Positions 1 through 10,842 are shown, counted from the stretch's first letter. The stretch is DNA of 64,000 nt from Cristatella mucedo (GCA_009760855.2 WPIO01000157.1:700001-764000); one strand, 5' to 3'. Numbers and translations: made by a program. Notes: a model not told the origin generated them from the sequence alone.

Positions 1-1434
1 TGACCTTGTGATAGAAGTGAAAATTGACAAGGATTTTCTGGTTGTATCAGAGGAAAATTTAGCATTGCAGCCTAAAGCATGAGCTGAGCCATAATTGTAG
101 CTCCCGACCTGCAACCAATCAGAAAGCGAGTGAAAAAGAGGATGTCGTGAAACCTTGATCAAAGTTGGTAGCGACTAAGTATGATCGAACGCTACATAAT
201 AGTGATCATCAATGATATCCGTGATTAAATTCACCAGATCAAAATTTGAATTCATACATCGTGAGACGTTATTCAAAATATGAGAGTTAATAATTTAACT
301 CTCATATTAGTGACCTCTGATGCTAGAAACATAAATAATTTGTTGCGCACAAAATTGTTGTGCAATATGCTGATTTCCACTGAAGTCACTAGAACTGTTC
401 TCACTCAGATGTGAGGGCTTATGGAAACGGTCCCTACTATATGGTTGACCAGGGCAGATTAATCTAGTGTCTTGCTACGCACGCCATTTAGCAGTGTATC
501 CATATTCAAATATCCTATCCGGTCCTATCAAAACCACGACTTCAGTTTGCTTGCTCGGTAACTGAAATAAAATAAAATTAACACAAGACTAAAGTATTGC
601 TATTTCCTAAATTGACTCAATAAACTAAGAAAACAAAGCTGATCATCACTCCTAGCAAGTTCTAAGTCCAAGCTAATCGTGTTTTGTGTTCGTAAGCCTG
701 CTAAGCCGAGCCTTTTGTCACTACACCAAGAATAAACTATTCATTTTCCGAATAATGTATGTCCCTAAACAGAAAGAACTTTTCTACTTGTGCTACAAAA
801 ATACCCATTACTTTTTTCAATAGTAATTATTATAAACTATATAGTGGAGTCTGTATAGGAGTTTCATATGATATTTCTCTATAAAAATAAAACATAGCTT
901 TCTACCACCTATGTAGACGGAGGATGGAATTTCCAGCAACATTTTGTAAACCTGTCATCGCTTCAAAATCTTCCTTAGTAAACTTTTGATATTACAGTTT
1001 GCTTAAATGAGAATTTCGAAAAGTATTAAAAGTTGTTTCATGCTTGAATTTAGCTTATAGTGCTTCTAAAATGCCTTATAAAGACAAACGTCTCTGTGAA
1101 ACCTGTTAAGGAGAAGCGCATTAAAAGAAAAGCTGACCCGTGCAATTAAATGACTTCCGTTCCGTTCTACGATTTAAGTTCAGTTATATCGTCATTAGTC
1201 CAATTCGGATTTATATACGATCAAACCTCTGAATTAATTTTAAAGTTGATCCACGGAGCCTTGGACTAATACCTAGAAAAAGTTTTCGCTCTTTCGATGT
1301 AGGTCGTTATGTCTAGTCCTGTGGCTATATCTAGTCCTGCAATTCTTTATTGCCAGCTGCAAGCACGGTACTAGCAGTCAAAGCTCTAGTGCCGCTAATA
1401 AAGAATGCAGTTGTCTAATATTACCATTATCGTT
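1..1434. other. AT-rich non-coding stretch, nothing recognised
   Basis: No coding frame, repeat tail or splice-bounded cysteine-rich exon was seen on either strand. It is probably intron or intergenic sequence downstream of the minus-strand antistasin exon remnants. Confidence 0.4.
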
Positions 1435-1996
1435 TTTGCTCTTTAAATGATCTTGTGAATATATTAAACAGAAACAAACGTATTTGTATTCGATGTCGGA
1501 AAATAAATTGTCTACGTTTTTTATACGCTATTCTAATGAATCGGTGTCCTCTTATTCACTTTTGTACTCCAATACCTGCATACGTGCAGCTGTCCAAATC
1601 TTTGCTTTCTAAATGGCTTTACTACCTGTCCATATCTGCCTTTCCTCATTGGGACACATATAGGGTATATTTCCATCGCTCTTTCTCTCAGTCTTTTATC
1701 TTTCTTGCTTTCTTTCGTAGCTTGACCCACAAGTTCATTACGTCACATGTCCAGTTTGAGTAAAAATATAGACCAGTAAGCAAAAACAAGGACATTACGC
1801 TCCTGCTTAGATTATTGCGATCACTAGAGTTTAGCTATTTTAAATTAGTGCGAACTCCATAGCACCGTTTACTCAGCCTTTTCTTAATAGATAGGCAGCA
1901 AATCATCCAAGAAGAAGACAAGGGAATTTATTGGACATTACCTAAAATTTAACAGTATTTTGCGTTTATGGAGCAATGCATCTTAACTAATTACTA

Positions 1997-2061
1997 CTGG
2001 TACAGGTGTGACGTCCGCGATCTTCCTTCGTGCATTCGTTGGGGCACTCGTTCGGGGCATC
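1997..2061 (-). pseudogene. Decayed antistasin-domain exon (minus strand, copy 1)
   Basis: Read on the minus strand, a pyrimidine-rich acceptor ending 'ccatttatag' precedes a frame with 'ECPNECTKEDRG'. That matches the third cysteine and ten-residue loop of an antistasin domain. The expected fourth cysteine reads Arg (CGT), one further cysteine survives (HTC), and the last is lost. About 14 bases are missing from the 5' half compared with the sister exon at 3,787-3,868, removing the first two cysteines. The donor region reads 'ccagtagta'. The exon cannot encode a folded domain. Loss of function is seen directly; the family call rests on alignment to the sister exon and to the intact exons at 58,490 and 62,311. 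Confidence 0.6.
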
Positions 2062-2270
2062 CTATAAATGGAAGACTATTATTTCTGAAAAGCAAGAAGA
2101 TACTATTTATTGCAAATTGAATATCAAGATGAATAGAGCTGAAAGTCTTTACCATATTCTAGACTGTCTTAGTATGCTAGTAAACTCACAAAAGTTGCTT
2201 AAAACTAGGATTTTGTACTTGAAAATTCGAAAAATTAGTTTTTAAGATCAGACCATTCACCTCTTGAAAC

Positions 2271-3189
2271 ATGAGGAGTAACACATTTCACGAGGCGGCA
2301 AAGTTTTTCCTACTGGTTTACAAAGACAATGCCTTGACCTTGCCTGAAGAAGACTCCTTTGACGAAATACCGTCTTGGCCCCTGACGTGACCTATAGTTC
2401 TTACGTGGTCTAAGTAGCCGTTTAAAATCTTACGTGCTCCGAATTCGATCCGTCACCATTCCTTAGCCTCACAGGTCACTGATCTTCAATTTCAAATAAT
2501 TAAATGTTCCCGATGAGACGGATCTATAAAGTAGTACGGGTGTGCAAGAAAACGTGACTAGTTGATTTTATATATATTATGCTCTCCGTGGTTTCCATTC
2601 TGCCCGGGAGGTTAGTATGCGTTTATACAACACCGGCCATGTGAGTCACTCACTAAGCTCCTCAATAGTGGCGTGGCAAAACCTATCCGACCGAAATCAA
2701 GATGATTCTAGCGTTCTTATTTAAAAGCAGGGCTAAACTCATATTTTAAATATCATTTTTATACATGATGTACTAACATAGCAGTGAAATTTGGAATGTA
2801 GAGAGCGAAACTGAAAATTTAAAAGTCACAAACATACAATTCAACGAGTTTCATGCATTTACCTTGATCTATCAAAGTTAAAAAAGTTGAGATCTTGGAT
2901 CTTTAAATTTTTCATTTGAAGTTACCTGGCTTCCGGTTTACATTCGGGTTATACGTAGTTTGCACAATCAACTTTCTTTTATGAGAAAGTCGTCAGAACT
3001 TCCGATTTAATTTCTAACAGGTTTGTCTTTCGAAAGGTACCCTAAACCAATATTTGATCATCGGACCAGTTTTAAAGCTACTATTTGACTTCCCCCATTA
3101 ATATAACACAGGCCACATAAGCTAGTTCCTCAGTTCCCCAAGTAAGGGAAAACAATACTTCAAGTTTCCCGATTTTTAATTAGTTCTAA
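2271..3189. other. Intron-like AT-rich sequence, nothing recognised
   Basis: It lies between the two tandem exon-bearing units. No ORF, repeat tail or RNA gene was recognised. Confidence 0.35.
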
Positions 3190-3786
3190 TACAGGCGACA
3201 AAGTAAATTGTATCGAATTTTGCGAAATTCTTCCTAATGAATCGTTATTCTCTTGTTCGCTAGTAAACTACAGTAAGTCTATTTCGGCAGTCGTCAAAAT
3301 CTTTGCTATTTGCAAAGTAATCAAACCACCTTGAGCTGCGTCTCCACATTTAAACACACATATCTCTGTCACTTATTGTCGCTGTCAATAAGCTCTATTC
3401 TTTTCTTGTAGTCTAGAGAGACGAAGAATTTCTTACTCCTTTCAGAATTGCCCGTGGATCTTTCTTTTTGACCATTTCACTTTCGAGTGAATTTTAATGG
3501 TAAAGCGATGAGCCTGAGTACCAGTCATTTAGTACCTACTTCACCACATGACAAGCGCTTGTACTGGAGGCTAGTAAGGGCAAGAAAGGACGTCATGTTC
3601 TTGATTCGATTATTACTGGCACTAGAGCTTAAGTATTGTGAATTTATGTGGTAATGCATAGCACCCTTTACTAAGCATTTAACTCGTTGTTTGATAGAAA
3701 CACATCAAACAACACAAGTGAGAATTAATGGACACTGAATAAAACTTAGCAATATTGCAAATAGGAAGATCCATACATTAAATTAC

Positions 3787-3868
3787 TGCAGGTGTCACCT
3801 GGGACTTCCACGCTCTTCTTTTGTAAATCCGTTGGGGCAGTCGTTCAGACGTTCTATTGCTGGACAGG
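3787..3868 (-). pseudogene. Decayed antistasin-domain exon (minus strand, copy 2)
   Basis: On the minus strand a strong acceptor (a run of T then 'gaatgtgtag') opens a phase-1 exon. The frame reads Cys-PAIE-Arg-LND-Cys-PNGFTKEERG-Ser-PR-stop-His. This keeps the antistasin spacing C-4-C-3-C-10-C-2-C, but cysteine 2 is Arg (CGT), cysteine 4 is Ser (AGT) and cysteine 5 is a TGA stop. One extra base then restores 'TGC A|GTAATT', the same terminal Cys codon split and donor as the intact exons. Length is 82 bases, that is an 81-base exon plus one inserted base. It is clearly derived from an antistasin exon and clearly dead. Its sister is at 1,997-2,061. Confidence 0.78.
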
Positions 3869-4319
3869 CTACACATTCAAAAAAAATAAGAAAATACTGT
3901 TAATTGCCATTTTATAATTAGGATGCATACAGCTGGAAGTATTCGCCCTACTCCAAACTCTCTTGTGTGCTAGCGAACTCTCAAAACTCTCAAAAGCTGC
4001 CAGAACTAGGATTTCGAATATAGCACCGCTAGAGCTTGGTTTAAAAATACTAGTCTTAGTCGAGGTTGTAAAGCAGCAAAAGACTGAAAGAAAATTGACT
4101 AACACACATTTTTTGATTATATTCCTGGTAGTTTATTTACTTGGTCTGAAATTCGGTGTCATCCTAGGTAATTACGGTTTCAAGCTTGCAGATCCCGGTG
4201 AAAGCGACTTTCTCCTCCGAGGGCTACTATTCTCTACTCAAACTTATCAAGGTAAGCATCACGGTCTTAATTTTGAGATACATTGTACATCCCTCTTTGG
4301 TATGTCAGCGTAAAGTAAT

Positions 4320-5260
4320 GTAATTTATCTCCGCCTGTAACCTCACGAAGCCACAAGACTTTCTGGCTGTTACGCAGGAAAGTCTTTTATAGCCCACTCA
4401 AAGCCTAAGCGACTTCTGGTGCCCATTTGGTGGCCAACTGACTTGATCTCACGCAACAACATGAAAGTCAGAAGCGTAGCTGAATCAGGAGAACAGTTGA
4501 GGCTTCAGTGGCCATGTGGCTTTTTCTGTCGCCAGCCATAATGAAACTGCAATAATCTAGACAAAACCAGAGAGGTAGTAAAATGCTAGCAACCTCGGTT
4601 GGCGATTCTGAATCTTGAATAAGGATCGGAGGTGATGATTAGCTATGAAAGCCGTCCTTTCAATGAAACTTTTCAAATATAGGCAGCAAAGACGACACAT
4701 AAATTCCGAGCACACGGCGACTGTCACAAAATAGCATGCCTATTAGAAGAGCAAAGTCTTCTAGACAATTCACACGCTTGGGGTGTCCTACGAGTAACAG
4801 TTTCGTTTAAACGTAGTTTAGCTTTAGAAATTAGCCAATATTAAAGGCAGTTGATAGAAAGATTGGTTTAGGGTCTTCAAGAGACGAGCTATTTTTACTA
4901 GACCCTATTAATGTAGCCGCATCGTGTGCAGAAAACTCGAAAAATATATTAAGGAAGGTCGCATATTTAGCGTGGGCAGTGTTTCCAATGAAGAATGCTG
5001 AAAAGTAACTTGTCGACTAGCCATTTATATTTGGGGAGTTGGACCACTAAGATTTTTTATCAACACAATTGCTTAATCTATTTCTTGTATAGGTTTCGGG
5101 TCTGACAGGCAGGATTTCAGTTTTTAAGGAAACAAAAAGCCTTGGCTTTTCTGAGCTTCATGGTGTTTACTTGGAAAAAGTCTTTGAAATTGGCCAAATT
5201 GACCTCAGACCCAGACAAAGTGGCGTTCAAGTCTATGATGCTTATCGCGGCACATATTTT
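4320..5260 (-). mobile_element. L2/CR1-clade LINE, group A, decayed 3' part
   Basis: The minus strand of this stretch aligns with the group A element at 12,110-14,300. Shared landmarks are 'tagcccactcaaagcctaagcg' (4,388) and the motif around 4,885 'cttcaagagacgagct', equivalent to 13,871. The middle of the element is deleted and all frames are broken. Group A elements encode an endonuclease/reverse transcriptase that copies its own RNA at a nicked target; this copy is inert. Confidence 0.7.
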
Positions 5261-5340
5261 AAAGTTTTTCAGTTAATTCACAGGAATCTCAGCGACTCTG
5301 TAAACGTACAGAATAATATCGGTATTAATATTAAATTTGT

Positions 5341-5400
5341 ATAGCGCCCTCAGGAGCCTAATTTTGCTTTTTAGGTAATTTAAAGATGCTGTAAATATTA
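5341..5400 (-). repeat. Solitary L2-type 3' tail
   Basis: 'atagcgccctcagg' followed by an 'aatttaaagatgctgt'-like segment is the reverse complement of the conserved L2 tail (tgtaaagcgcc ... gagggcgctat). No coding part is attached. Confidence 0.45.
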
Positions 5401-5794
5401 CAGACCTAATGATTAGTGATAACAATCGCAATGCCGTCGAGAATAAAATTGTTAAATTTGACATGCATAGTGTCAAAATGTAAATGTGGTTAGTAGCAGC
5501 AGCCACAGTGTCAGAAATGGTAAGCACACAACAAACGAATGTATTGGAGCCTACTTGTTAAGGGCACTCGAAGGTTTACGATCGCTGCATCGGTGAGGGT
5601 ATCCAGGCTTTTGGTCGGGTCTGGGCGCAGATCAGGATGACTTGGCTCACAGGTAGAACAGTATAAAATTAAATCAAAAAAATTAATTTATAAAGGACGA
5701 AGCATATGTTGATGTTTGTCTTCAAAAGATGGTAAAACATATAGATGGAAGGGTAATGGAATAGGGTTGCTTTAGCACTGCTTGTCTAGGGAGC

Positions 5795-6007
5795 TTGCAC
5801 CGGGTGCAGGGGATAAAGATTGCAGAATGCTACTTGGACATTGTTAGGAATGTTGGTATTCCGTTAGCTTATAGCATACATATTTTGGACTTTATTTGTC
5901 AATATGAAAATGATCTGAAGCATACCGCAGGAATAGTAAATAACTTTTTGGACGACCCTAAGCGTCAAGGCGACAATCACTTCCGGATTTTGGAAAGGCA
6001 AATTTGA
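5795..6007 (+). pseudogene. Tc1/mariner transposase fragment
   Basis: The 70-codon frame contains 'YENDLKHTAGIVNNFLDD' and 'HFRILE'. This corresponds to the 'QxDNDPKHTA...WL' block before the second catalytic Asp region of Tc1/mariner DDE transposases. The first catalytic block and the ends are not recognisable here, and the fragment stops at TGA after 'LERQI'. A second copy of the same block lies at 6,285-6,630. Transposases of this family cut and paste their own element; this copy is non-functional. Confidence 0.7.
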
Positions 6008-6284
6008 TGCATTACAGTAGCTCCGGCAGCACCAGTTCTAGGGGATTCTCGTAGAGACAAAAGCGTCGGTGTGAGCCGCAAATGAAACCCCTAGTTTATT
6101 TTCTCACATGTGCGTATATGCTAGCTGGCTGACTCACTACAGATGGGAGAGGGAGCTGCGGCTGGCAGCATCCGTACATCAAAGGCCGGACACTGCCCTG
6201 AGTGAACTGCCCAACCATCTGCTGCAGGTGGGCCATACATTAGTGGCCGAGGGCTTTGCTAATTACAAAGGCAGAAACAGCAGG
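6008..6284. other. Sequence between two Tc1/mariner fragments
   Basis: GC-richer than its surroundings (6,120-6,290). Open frames here show no recognised domain. Confidence 0.3.
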
Positions 6285-6630
6285 CAACTTTATCTGGAAA
6301 CAGGAAAATGATCGAGAGCGTACCATAGGCGTAGTAATGAGCTTTTTGGTCAACCCTATGTCTCAAGGCTGCGATCGCTTTCGGATTTTGGAATGATGCG
6401 GCCAGAGTTCAGATTTTAGCCCCATTGAACATTTGTGGTGGGAGTTGGAGTACAAAATAAGCTAAAAGGTCATCCTTCCACGAAATTGGATTACATTAAT
6501 TATTCAAACTTCTGCAGAATAAATGGCAGAAATCACATCTGACATATGAGAAATTGTCGGGTTCTATGCCCAGAATGCTCCTGGCCGTTATAGAAAATTG
6601 TGGCGGAGCCAAACGCCACTAAATTTTGTG
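6285..6630 (+). pseudogene. Tc1/mariner transposase C-terminal fragment
   Basis: The broken frames give 'ENDREHTIGVVMSFL', then 'SSDFSPIEHLWWELE', then 'MPRMLLAVIENCGGAKRH'. These match the Tc1/mariner order: the NDPKHT block, the 'PDLNPIEHLW' block with the last catalytic acidic residue, and the terminal 'SMPRR...AVIxAxGGxTxY' block. Several stops and frame changes separate the blocks. It duplicates the block at 5,795-6,007, so two insertions or an internal duplication are present. Confidence 0.78.
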
Positions 6631-6778
6631 AATTTCACAGCAATTTTTCATAGAATAAAATAATTTAACTATGGCAAGCTTCCGTTTATTTAATCGGTAT
6701 AGGCCTTCGTGATTTATGCTGTTCTAGCAACCTATCTAGCTGGACCGCAGGATACGGATTATTTGGGCCGACACTGAT

Positions 6779-6975
<197 letters not shown>

Positions 6976-7009
6976 TATATATACACATATAGAATAATTT
7001 TCCAATTCA

Positions 7010-7330
7010 AGCTTGCACTTAATTGACCTAGCTTGTTTAATGTCTGAGGTAAACCATAGGCCGTTTGGGACAGGACGCATAGTGCAGTTAGTCAGAGGTG
7101 CGGACTAGTCAAGCGTGTCTGGTAGTGTCGCGTTGTAGCATTCTACTAATGATGACTTGTCTGAAGGGATTGAGCAGCAAGGGCGAAGATGATTATTCTC
7201 GCGCAGACAGCATCGATGTCAAGGGTCTTGAGGTTTTGCCATTAACGGGTGACTTTAAATGCAGAGGTGGGCACACACTGTAGGCTGAATGTAGTCAGAC
7301 GAGCAGAATTGGTAATAATAGGTGATGATA
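7010..7330 (-). mobile_element. L2/CR1-clade LINE, group B, internal fragment
   Basis: The stretch aligns with the minus-strand group B element at 39,855-40,200. Both contain 'gtaaaccataggccgt', 'agtcagaggtgc' and 'gacagcatcgatgtcaagg'. It covers the spacer between endonuclease and reverse transcriptase. Frames are broken. Confidence 0.75.
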
Positions 7331-8594
7331 GCGTGCCATCATAATATATTCGGAATCGAGTTGCCCTCTTTGGTAGCTGCTTCAAAGTTTAAAAGCTTTA
7401 TTAAAAATACTTCTACGACTTGCTACCACGTTAGATCCCTGTCTGAGATTACGGGATTTCTACCTCAGTGGATGGTTAAAAATCTTACTCGCTACGTAGT
7501 CTAGGCTAGGTTACTGTAATTCTGTTTTGTCAAGACTAACTCAAAAGCCTTACGGCGCTGCAGCTGGTGATGCACGTGGCTGAAAGGTTAGTCTAAAAAT
7601 AAATCCAAGACGTTCATTCACGTTTTTCTTTTGCTGGATGAAATGCGAACGCTCCCGTCGATCAGCTAACACAAAGCTAAATTCATATTCAGAGCCACCG
7701 GAAGCACGTGTCGGCTTAGTTAAGTTCTACATAGCTTTACTCCTGCACGAGTTTCAGCCATCTCGTGCCATCAGGTTATCTATGGACCGTGTGTATACTG
7801 TTCAATAATTTCGCCTGCAGACCATTGGCCACGAAGCTTATAGTTTTCAGATTCAAGATTGTGACTCTCACGTCCACAATTCTTTCGCAACACAATATGT
7901 TGTGCTGCTGACTGTGGAGAATTTTTCCAGCTGTCTTATACTGCTGCTTCAATGCTGCTTCATTTATCGATTGCCATCATTATTCATCTGTGCTAATTTC
8001 TTTTTTTCTTTTTCCAGGAGATAAAGCCTCTTGGCTACCGAACGTTGATACCATGCCTGTCAACTATGACTATGCTGTAGAAAACACTGGCATGTAACGT
8101 TCATTTTCCGTAAATGATGTTTAGCTTAGGGCATGCAATTCATCACATTATACTTCAACGACTCGGCTGTAATTCCTATGACCATTACCAGCATATATTT
8201 TGCTGGCTGTGCCACAATATTATTTTTCTTTGAGTCTTCACCAGTAGTCGACACTATAATAATAAAAACGATGCAATTATATTGTGCCTTCAGAAAACTG
8301 AATCTCTTTCTATGCACTTTAAAGATGCTGTATAAAAAACATTACGATGTGATTGGTAGTAACATCCACAAGCAGCTAGCACAGTGTAAGCAGGTACATG
8401 CTCAGGAAATACTTATCACAAAGACTCACCAAATGCACTGAAAGACCGTTATTGTTGAGAGAAGCTACGGATAAGGCATCCATTACTCTTGCAGGGCTTG
8501 AATCATCCTCGTTTGGTCTTACTTATTGCAAAAAGCTAAGCAATCACGCTCATGTCACTAGAGCATAAGCTGCCGAGTGCTAGTACTGCCAGCC
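7331..8594. other. No gene recognised
   Basis: A few short open frames on both strands show no domain or splice context. No repeat tail was seen. Confidence 0.3.
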
Positions 8595-9185
8595 CTAGGT
8601 CCGTTGATGTTCTCTATTTATGCGGCGGTTCTTAAGAGAGTTATTCAAGCACTCTGCATAGACTCCCACTATTGCACTGGCTTGCTGCATACGATTATAA
8701 TTCCGTGCTGTCGTTGATGGATGAACTAAGACTCTGCCTTCAAGAATTTCCGTCATGTGTGTTGGAAACAGTGCCGTGACAGCGTAAAAATACTCACGTA
8801 ATCGAGCGTTTATCAGACGATGCAATGACAGACCACGCAGGAGCAGGGTTGAGCGGATGCCAGCGCCGCTCATCGCTGCACGATCGCTCCAGCTTGAGGG
8901 CATTCTCCAAGTGAGCCCTGGCAATTTCATTGCTAGTTGGTTCGGGTCGCTGGTGCAGTTTGGGAACCATTCGGGCTCGAATGTGTGAGAATGAAATCGC
9001 CTTTCTTTGAACACAAATACTGGCACGGGGCACCGTTATTTGACACCACTGCTGCTTCCAGGAGGCGCTGCACTTGAATCACAGACGCTGGGCAGACCAA
9101 AGAGCTGAATGGTTCTGACGCCTCATAGGAAAAGTGAGCCAGCAGAGTCAGTCCTAACTCAGTTGCGTTCATTGCAGGAGGACTG
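8595..9185 (-). pseudogene. Unrecognised coding-like sequence, inverted partner of 43,140-43,730
   Basis: The minus strand stays partly open over about 590 bases in overlapping frames of 143, 79 and 79 codons. It aligns with the plus strand of 43,140-43,730. Shared landmarks are 'tcaaataacggtgcc', 'gaaattcttgaaggcag' against 'gaaattttgaaaggcag', 'agcacggaat', 'agcaagccagtgca' and 'aaatagagaac'. In both copies the best reading must switch frame, so both look like decayed copies of one coding sequence. Alternating helical segments such as 'EIARAHLENALKLERSCSDE' are vaguely reminiscent of tetratricopeptide helices, but I do not claim that family. 'GATTACGTGAGT' near 8,800 on the minus strand could be an old donor site. 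Confidence 0.4.
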
Positions 9186-9383
9186 CATCACCTTTAATGC
9201 GAAAATTTCAAAAGAAACTATTTAGATAGGAATGCTATTTATCCGAACGATGCTTAAAACTATTGTAGAATGAACATACTCCATAAGCTAATACCGCCGT
9301 CTTATCAAACAATAGCAGATAAAGACGAGCTACATCGAAGCAAACAGTCACCCAATCAAATCGACGGCTAGGAAAAATCTTAG

Positions 9384-9689
9384 CTAAGACCCAGATAATC
9401 CGCCCTCTTTGCTCGTTGGTTCATCTCTTCTACTGATATTTTTAAAAGTTGACCGAAGATCATCTATCTGAGAGGAGAAGAACGATGGGGTTTCCTTGAT
9501 AAAGTAATGCGCCAGCCACTCACCTTTTTCGTCTATGACTAAGCTAATGCACTTAACACTATCGATGCTGCTTGTGGCGTCAAACTGGTGGCACAGAAAG
9601 GTATGGCCCTGAACTTTTAAAGTAGGGCTGTGTGCTTTTCGAAGTCCACATGTGGTACCATGCCAATAGATTTTCCATGCTTCGTTCAC
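9384..9689 (-). CDS. Unassigned 101-codon open frame, possibly transposase-derived
   Basis: This is an uninterrupted minus-strand frame with an ATG and without the low complexity seen elsewhere. The segment 'CISLVIDEKGEWLAHYF' followed by 'IDDLRSTFKNIS' weakly resembles the start of the catalytic core of MULE-type (ZSWIM3-like) transposases, where 'VVDxxGxxxxVAYF' precedes 'FKxxNP'. No second catalytic block was found downstream. It could also be one exon of an unknown gene. Low confidence in both existence and identity. Confidence 0.22.
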   Translation of the reverse strand: MNEAWKIYWHGTTCGLRKAHSPTLKVQGHTFLCHQFDATSSIDSVKCISLVIDEKGEWLAHYFIKETPSFFSSQIDDLRSTFKNISRRDEPTSKEGGLSGS

Positions 9690-10239
9690 ACTTTAGATGT
9701 ATTTCACTCATGCACCATTTCTCGAAATTGTATTGACCCACTCATCCCAAAAAAGGGTGACTATGGCTAAATAATCCAAATTTACGCATGAGTTTATTAA
9801 GCATCCAGTGGTCATGAATTTTCTTTCCGGTTTTTATGAAGTCCAACTTTGACCTCGGAACCAGGAGAAAATATCACAGTGTGTTACTTCAGTCATTCTT
9901 TCTAAAGCGCACCAGAAGGCCATGCTGACTGCCTAATAAGCATACTGTCAGAGGCAGAATAAAGTGAAGCCGGAAAGGCAACGGTCACAACAGGGACAAT
10001 AAGCAGTGCCACAATGGGTCAGCCAACTGACAAAATTATATAGGTAGAAGACTGTAAGTTCAGCAATGCCTGCTAAATGCTGCACTCTTTGTAATTTTTG
10101 AGACTGAGAGGAAGTGAAGAGTTACGCCATTTGGAGAAAGCTAGTTTACTTCGTAGGCTCCCTAAGGTGGAACTTACTTCCGACTGATGGAACGACATCC
10201 ACTGAACTGGTGACTCTAACAAAGAAGAATACAACTTCT
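9690..10239. other. No gene recognised
   Basis: Flank upstream of segmental-duplication copy A. No feature was seen on either strand. Confidence 0.3.
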
Positions 10240-10526
10240 TAAAAAGGGTTTAAATAGTTGAAGGGTCATATTCACTATAGGCTCACAATTTACATATCGA
10301 CATCACTCGTCCATTGCTAAATAAGTCAGCCTATAAATCACCTTTTCCTCGTAGTTCCCAGTTTCGCAGGACAACTACAGTTTTTAATGGATACTGGTTG
10401 TTTCGAAAGGTAGAGAATCGCTTGTTCACGTGGTCTACGTGGTGTCTCATACGAACGTCTGCCGATCCACGATCTGAAGCTCACTGCACGGAGAAAAGCG
10501 AGCCGCTGTAAAGCCAGCCACTGAAG

Positions 10527-10605
10527 ATGAGCCGAGAAGCAGTCTTCTGTTATGCAGCCATTGCAGCGCTCCTGCTGGTTGCAACTGCCAGCGAAGCAAC
10601 TCCAG
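10527..10605 (+). CDS. First coding exon (signal peptide), antistasin-like gene copy A
   Basis: ATG plus 26 codons and one base, ending 'CCAG|GTTCGT', so the intron is phase 1. The peptide has a basic start (MSRE), a hydrophobic core 'AAIAALLLVATA' and a small-residue cleavage region 'ATASEAT', a standard secretory signal. It is the same length and the same splice position as the copy B exon at 53,891-53,969. Nucleotide identity between the two exons is higher than in the surrounding intron, which suggests past coding constraint. The promoter TATA box seen in copy B reads 'CATACGA' here, and the matching antistasin exon (16,899) is broken, so this gene is probably dead or dying although this exon itself is intact. 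Confidence 0.72.
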
Positions 10606-10674
10606 GTTCGTAGAAACGTTTGCGTGTACTTATACAAAGCCGTATCGTCGCTTTCGGCTGATGAGCGCGACTCG

Positions 10675-10842
10675 GTGAGCCGTGATGGCTCACTAGGTAA
10701 GGTGGTTGCTTTCACGACCTGGGTCCTGAGGTCGTGGGTTCGAGTCCTGCGGCGGGCGATTCTTTATCGCCACTGCAAGCGGTGGTGATAGCCGTAAAGG
10801 CTCTTCTGTCGCTATACAAAAAAGAGGCTGTTTAATCAGCTA
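10675..10842 (+). mobile_element. tRNA-derived SINE, family I
   Basis: The head reads like a tRNA with an A-box 'tggctcactaggtaagg' (from 10,686) and a B-box 'ggttcgagtcc' (10,737-10,747), internal RNA polymerase III promoter elements. The body 'ggcgattctttatcgcc' can form a hairpin, and the tail ends 'gctatacaaaaaagaggctgtttaatcagc'. Other copies are at 18,572 (+), 24,111 (-) and 46,796 (-). It sits 70 bases inside intron 1 of copy A and is absent from the same place in copy B, so it inserted after the duplication. Confidence 0.85.

Larger units (their letters stand above)
1435..4000. repeat. Tandem duplication of an exon-bearing ~0.8 kb unit (1,435-2,100 and 3,190-3,900)
   Basis: The two units align over most of their length with many substitutions and small indels. 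Shared landmarks are 'ctaatgaatcg' (1,534 and 3,235), 'caaatctttgct' against 'caaaatctttgct', 'ctagagtttag' against 'ctagagcttaag', and 'cgttggggca' followed by 'cgttc' (2,037 and 3,830). Each unit holds one minus-strand antistasin exon remnant near its right end. The offset between the remnants is about 1.8 kb. This is how a multi-domain antistasin gene grows: one phase-1 exon plus its flanking intron is copied. Confidence 0.75.

Noticed and set aside
3963-4313. 116-codon plus frame with a hydrophobic segment ('FLIIFLVVYLLGLKFGVI') ending near a 'CAAG|GTAAGC' donor
   Set aside because: It overlaps the flank of the dead minus-strand antistasin exon, has no recognisable domain, and the hydrophobic run comes from AT-rich DNA. 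Not supported as a gene.
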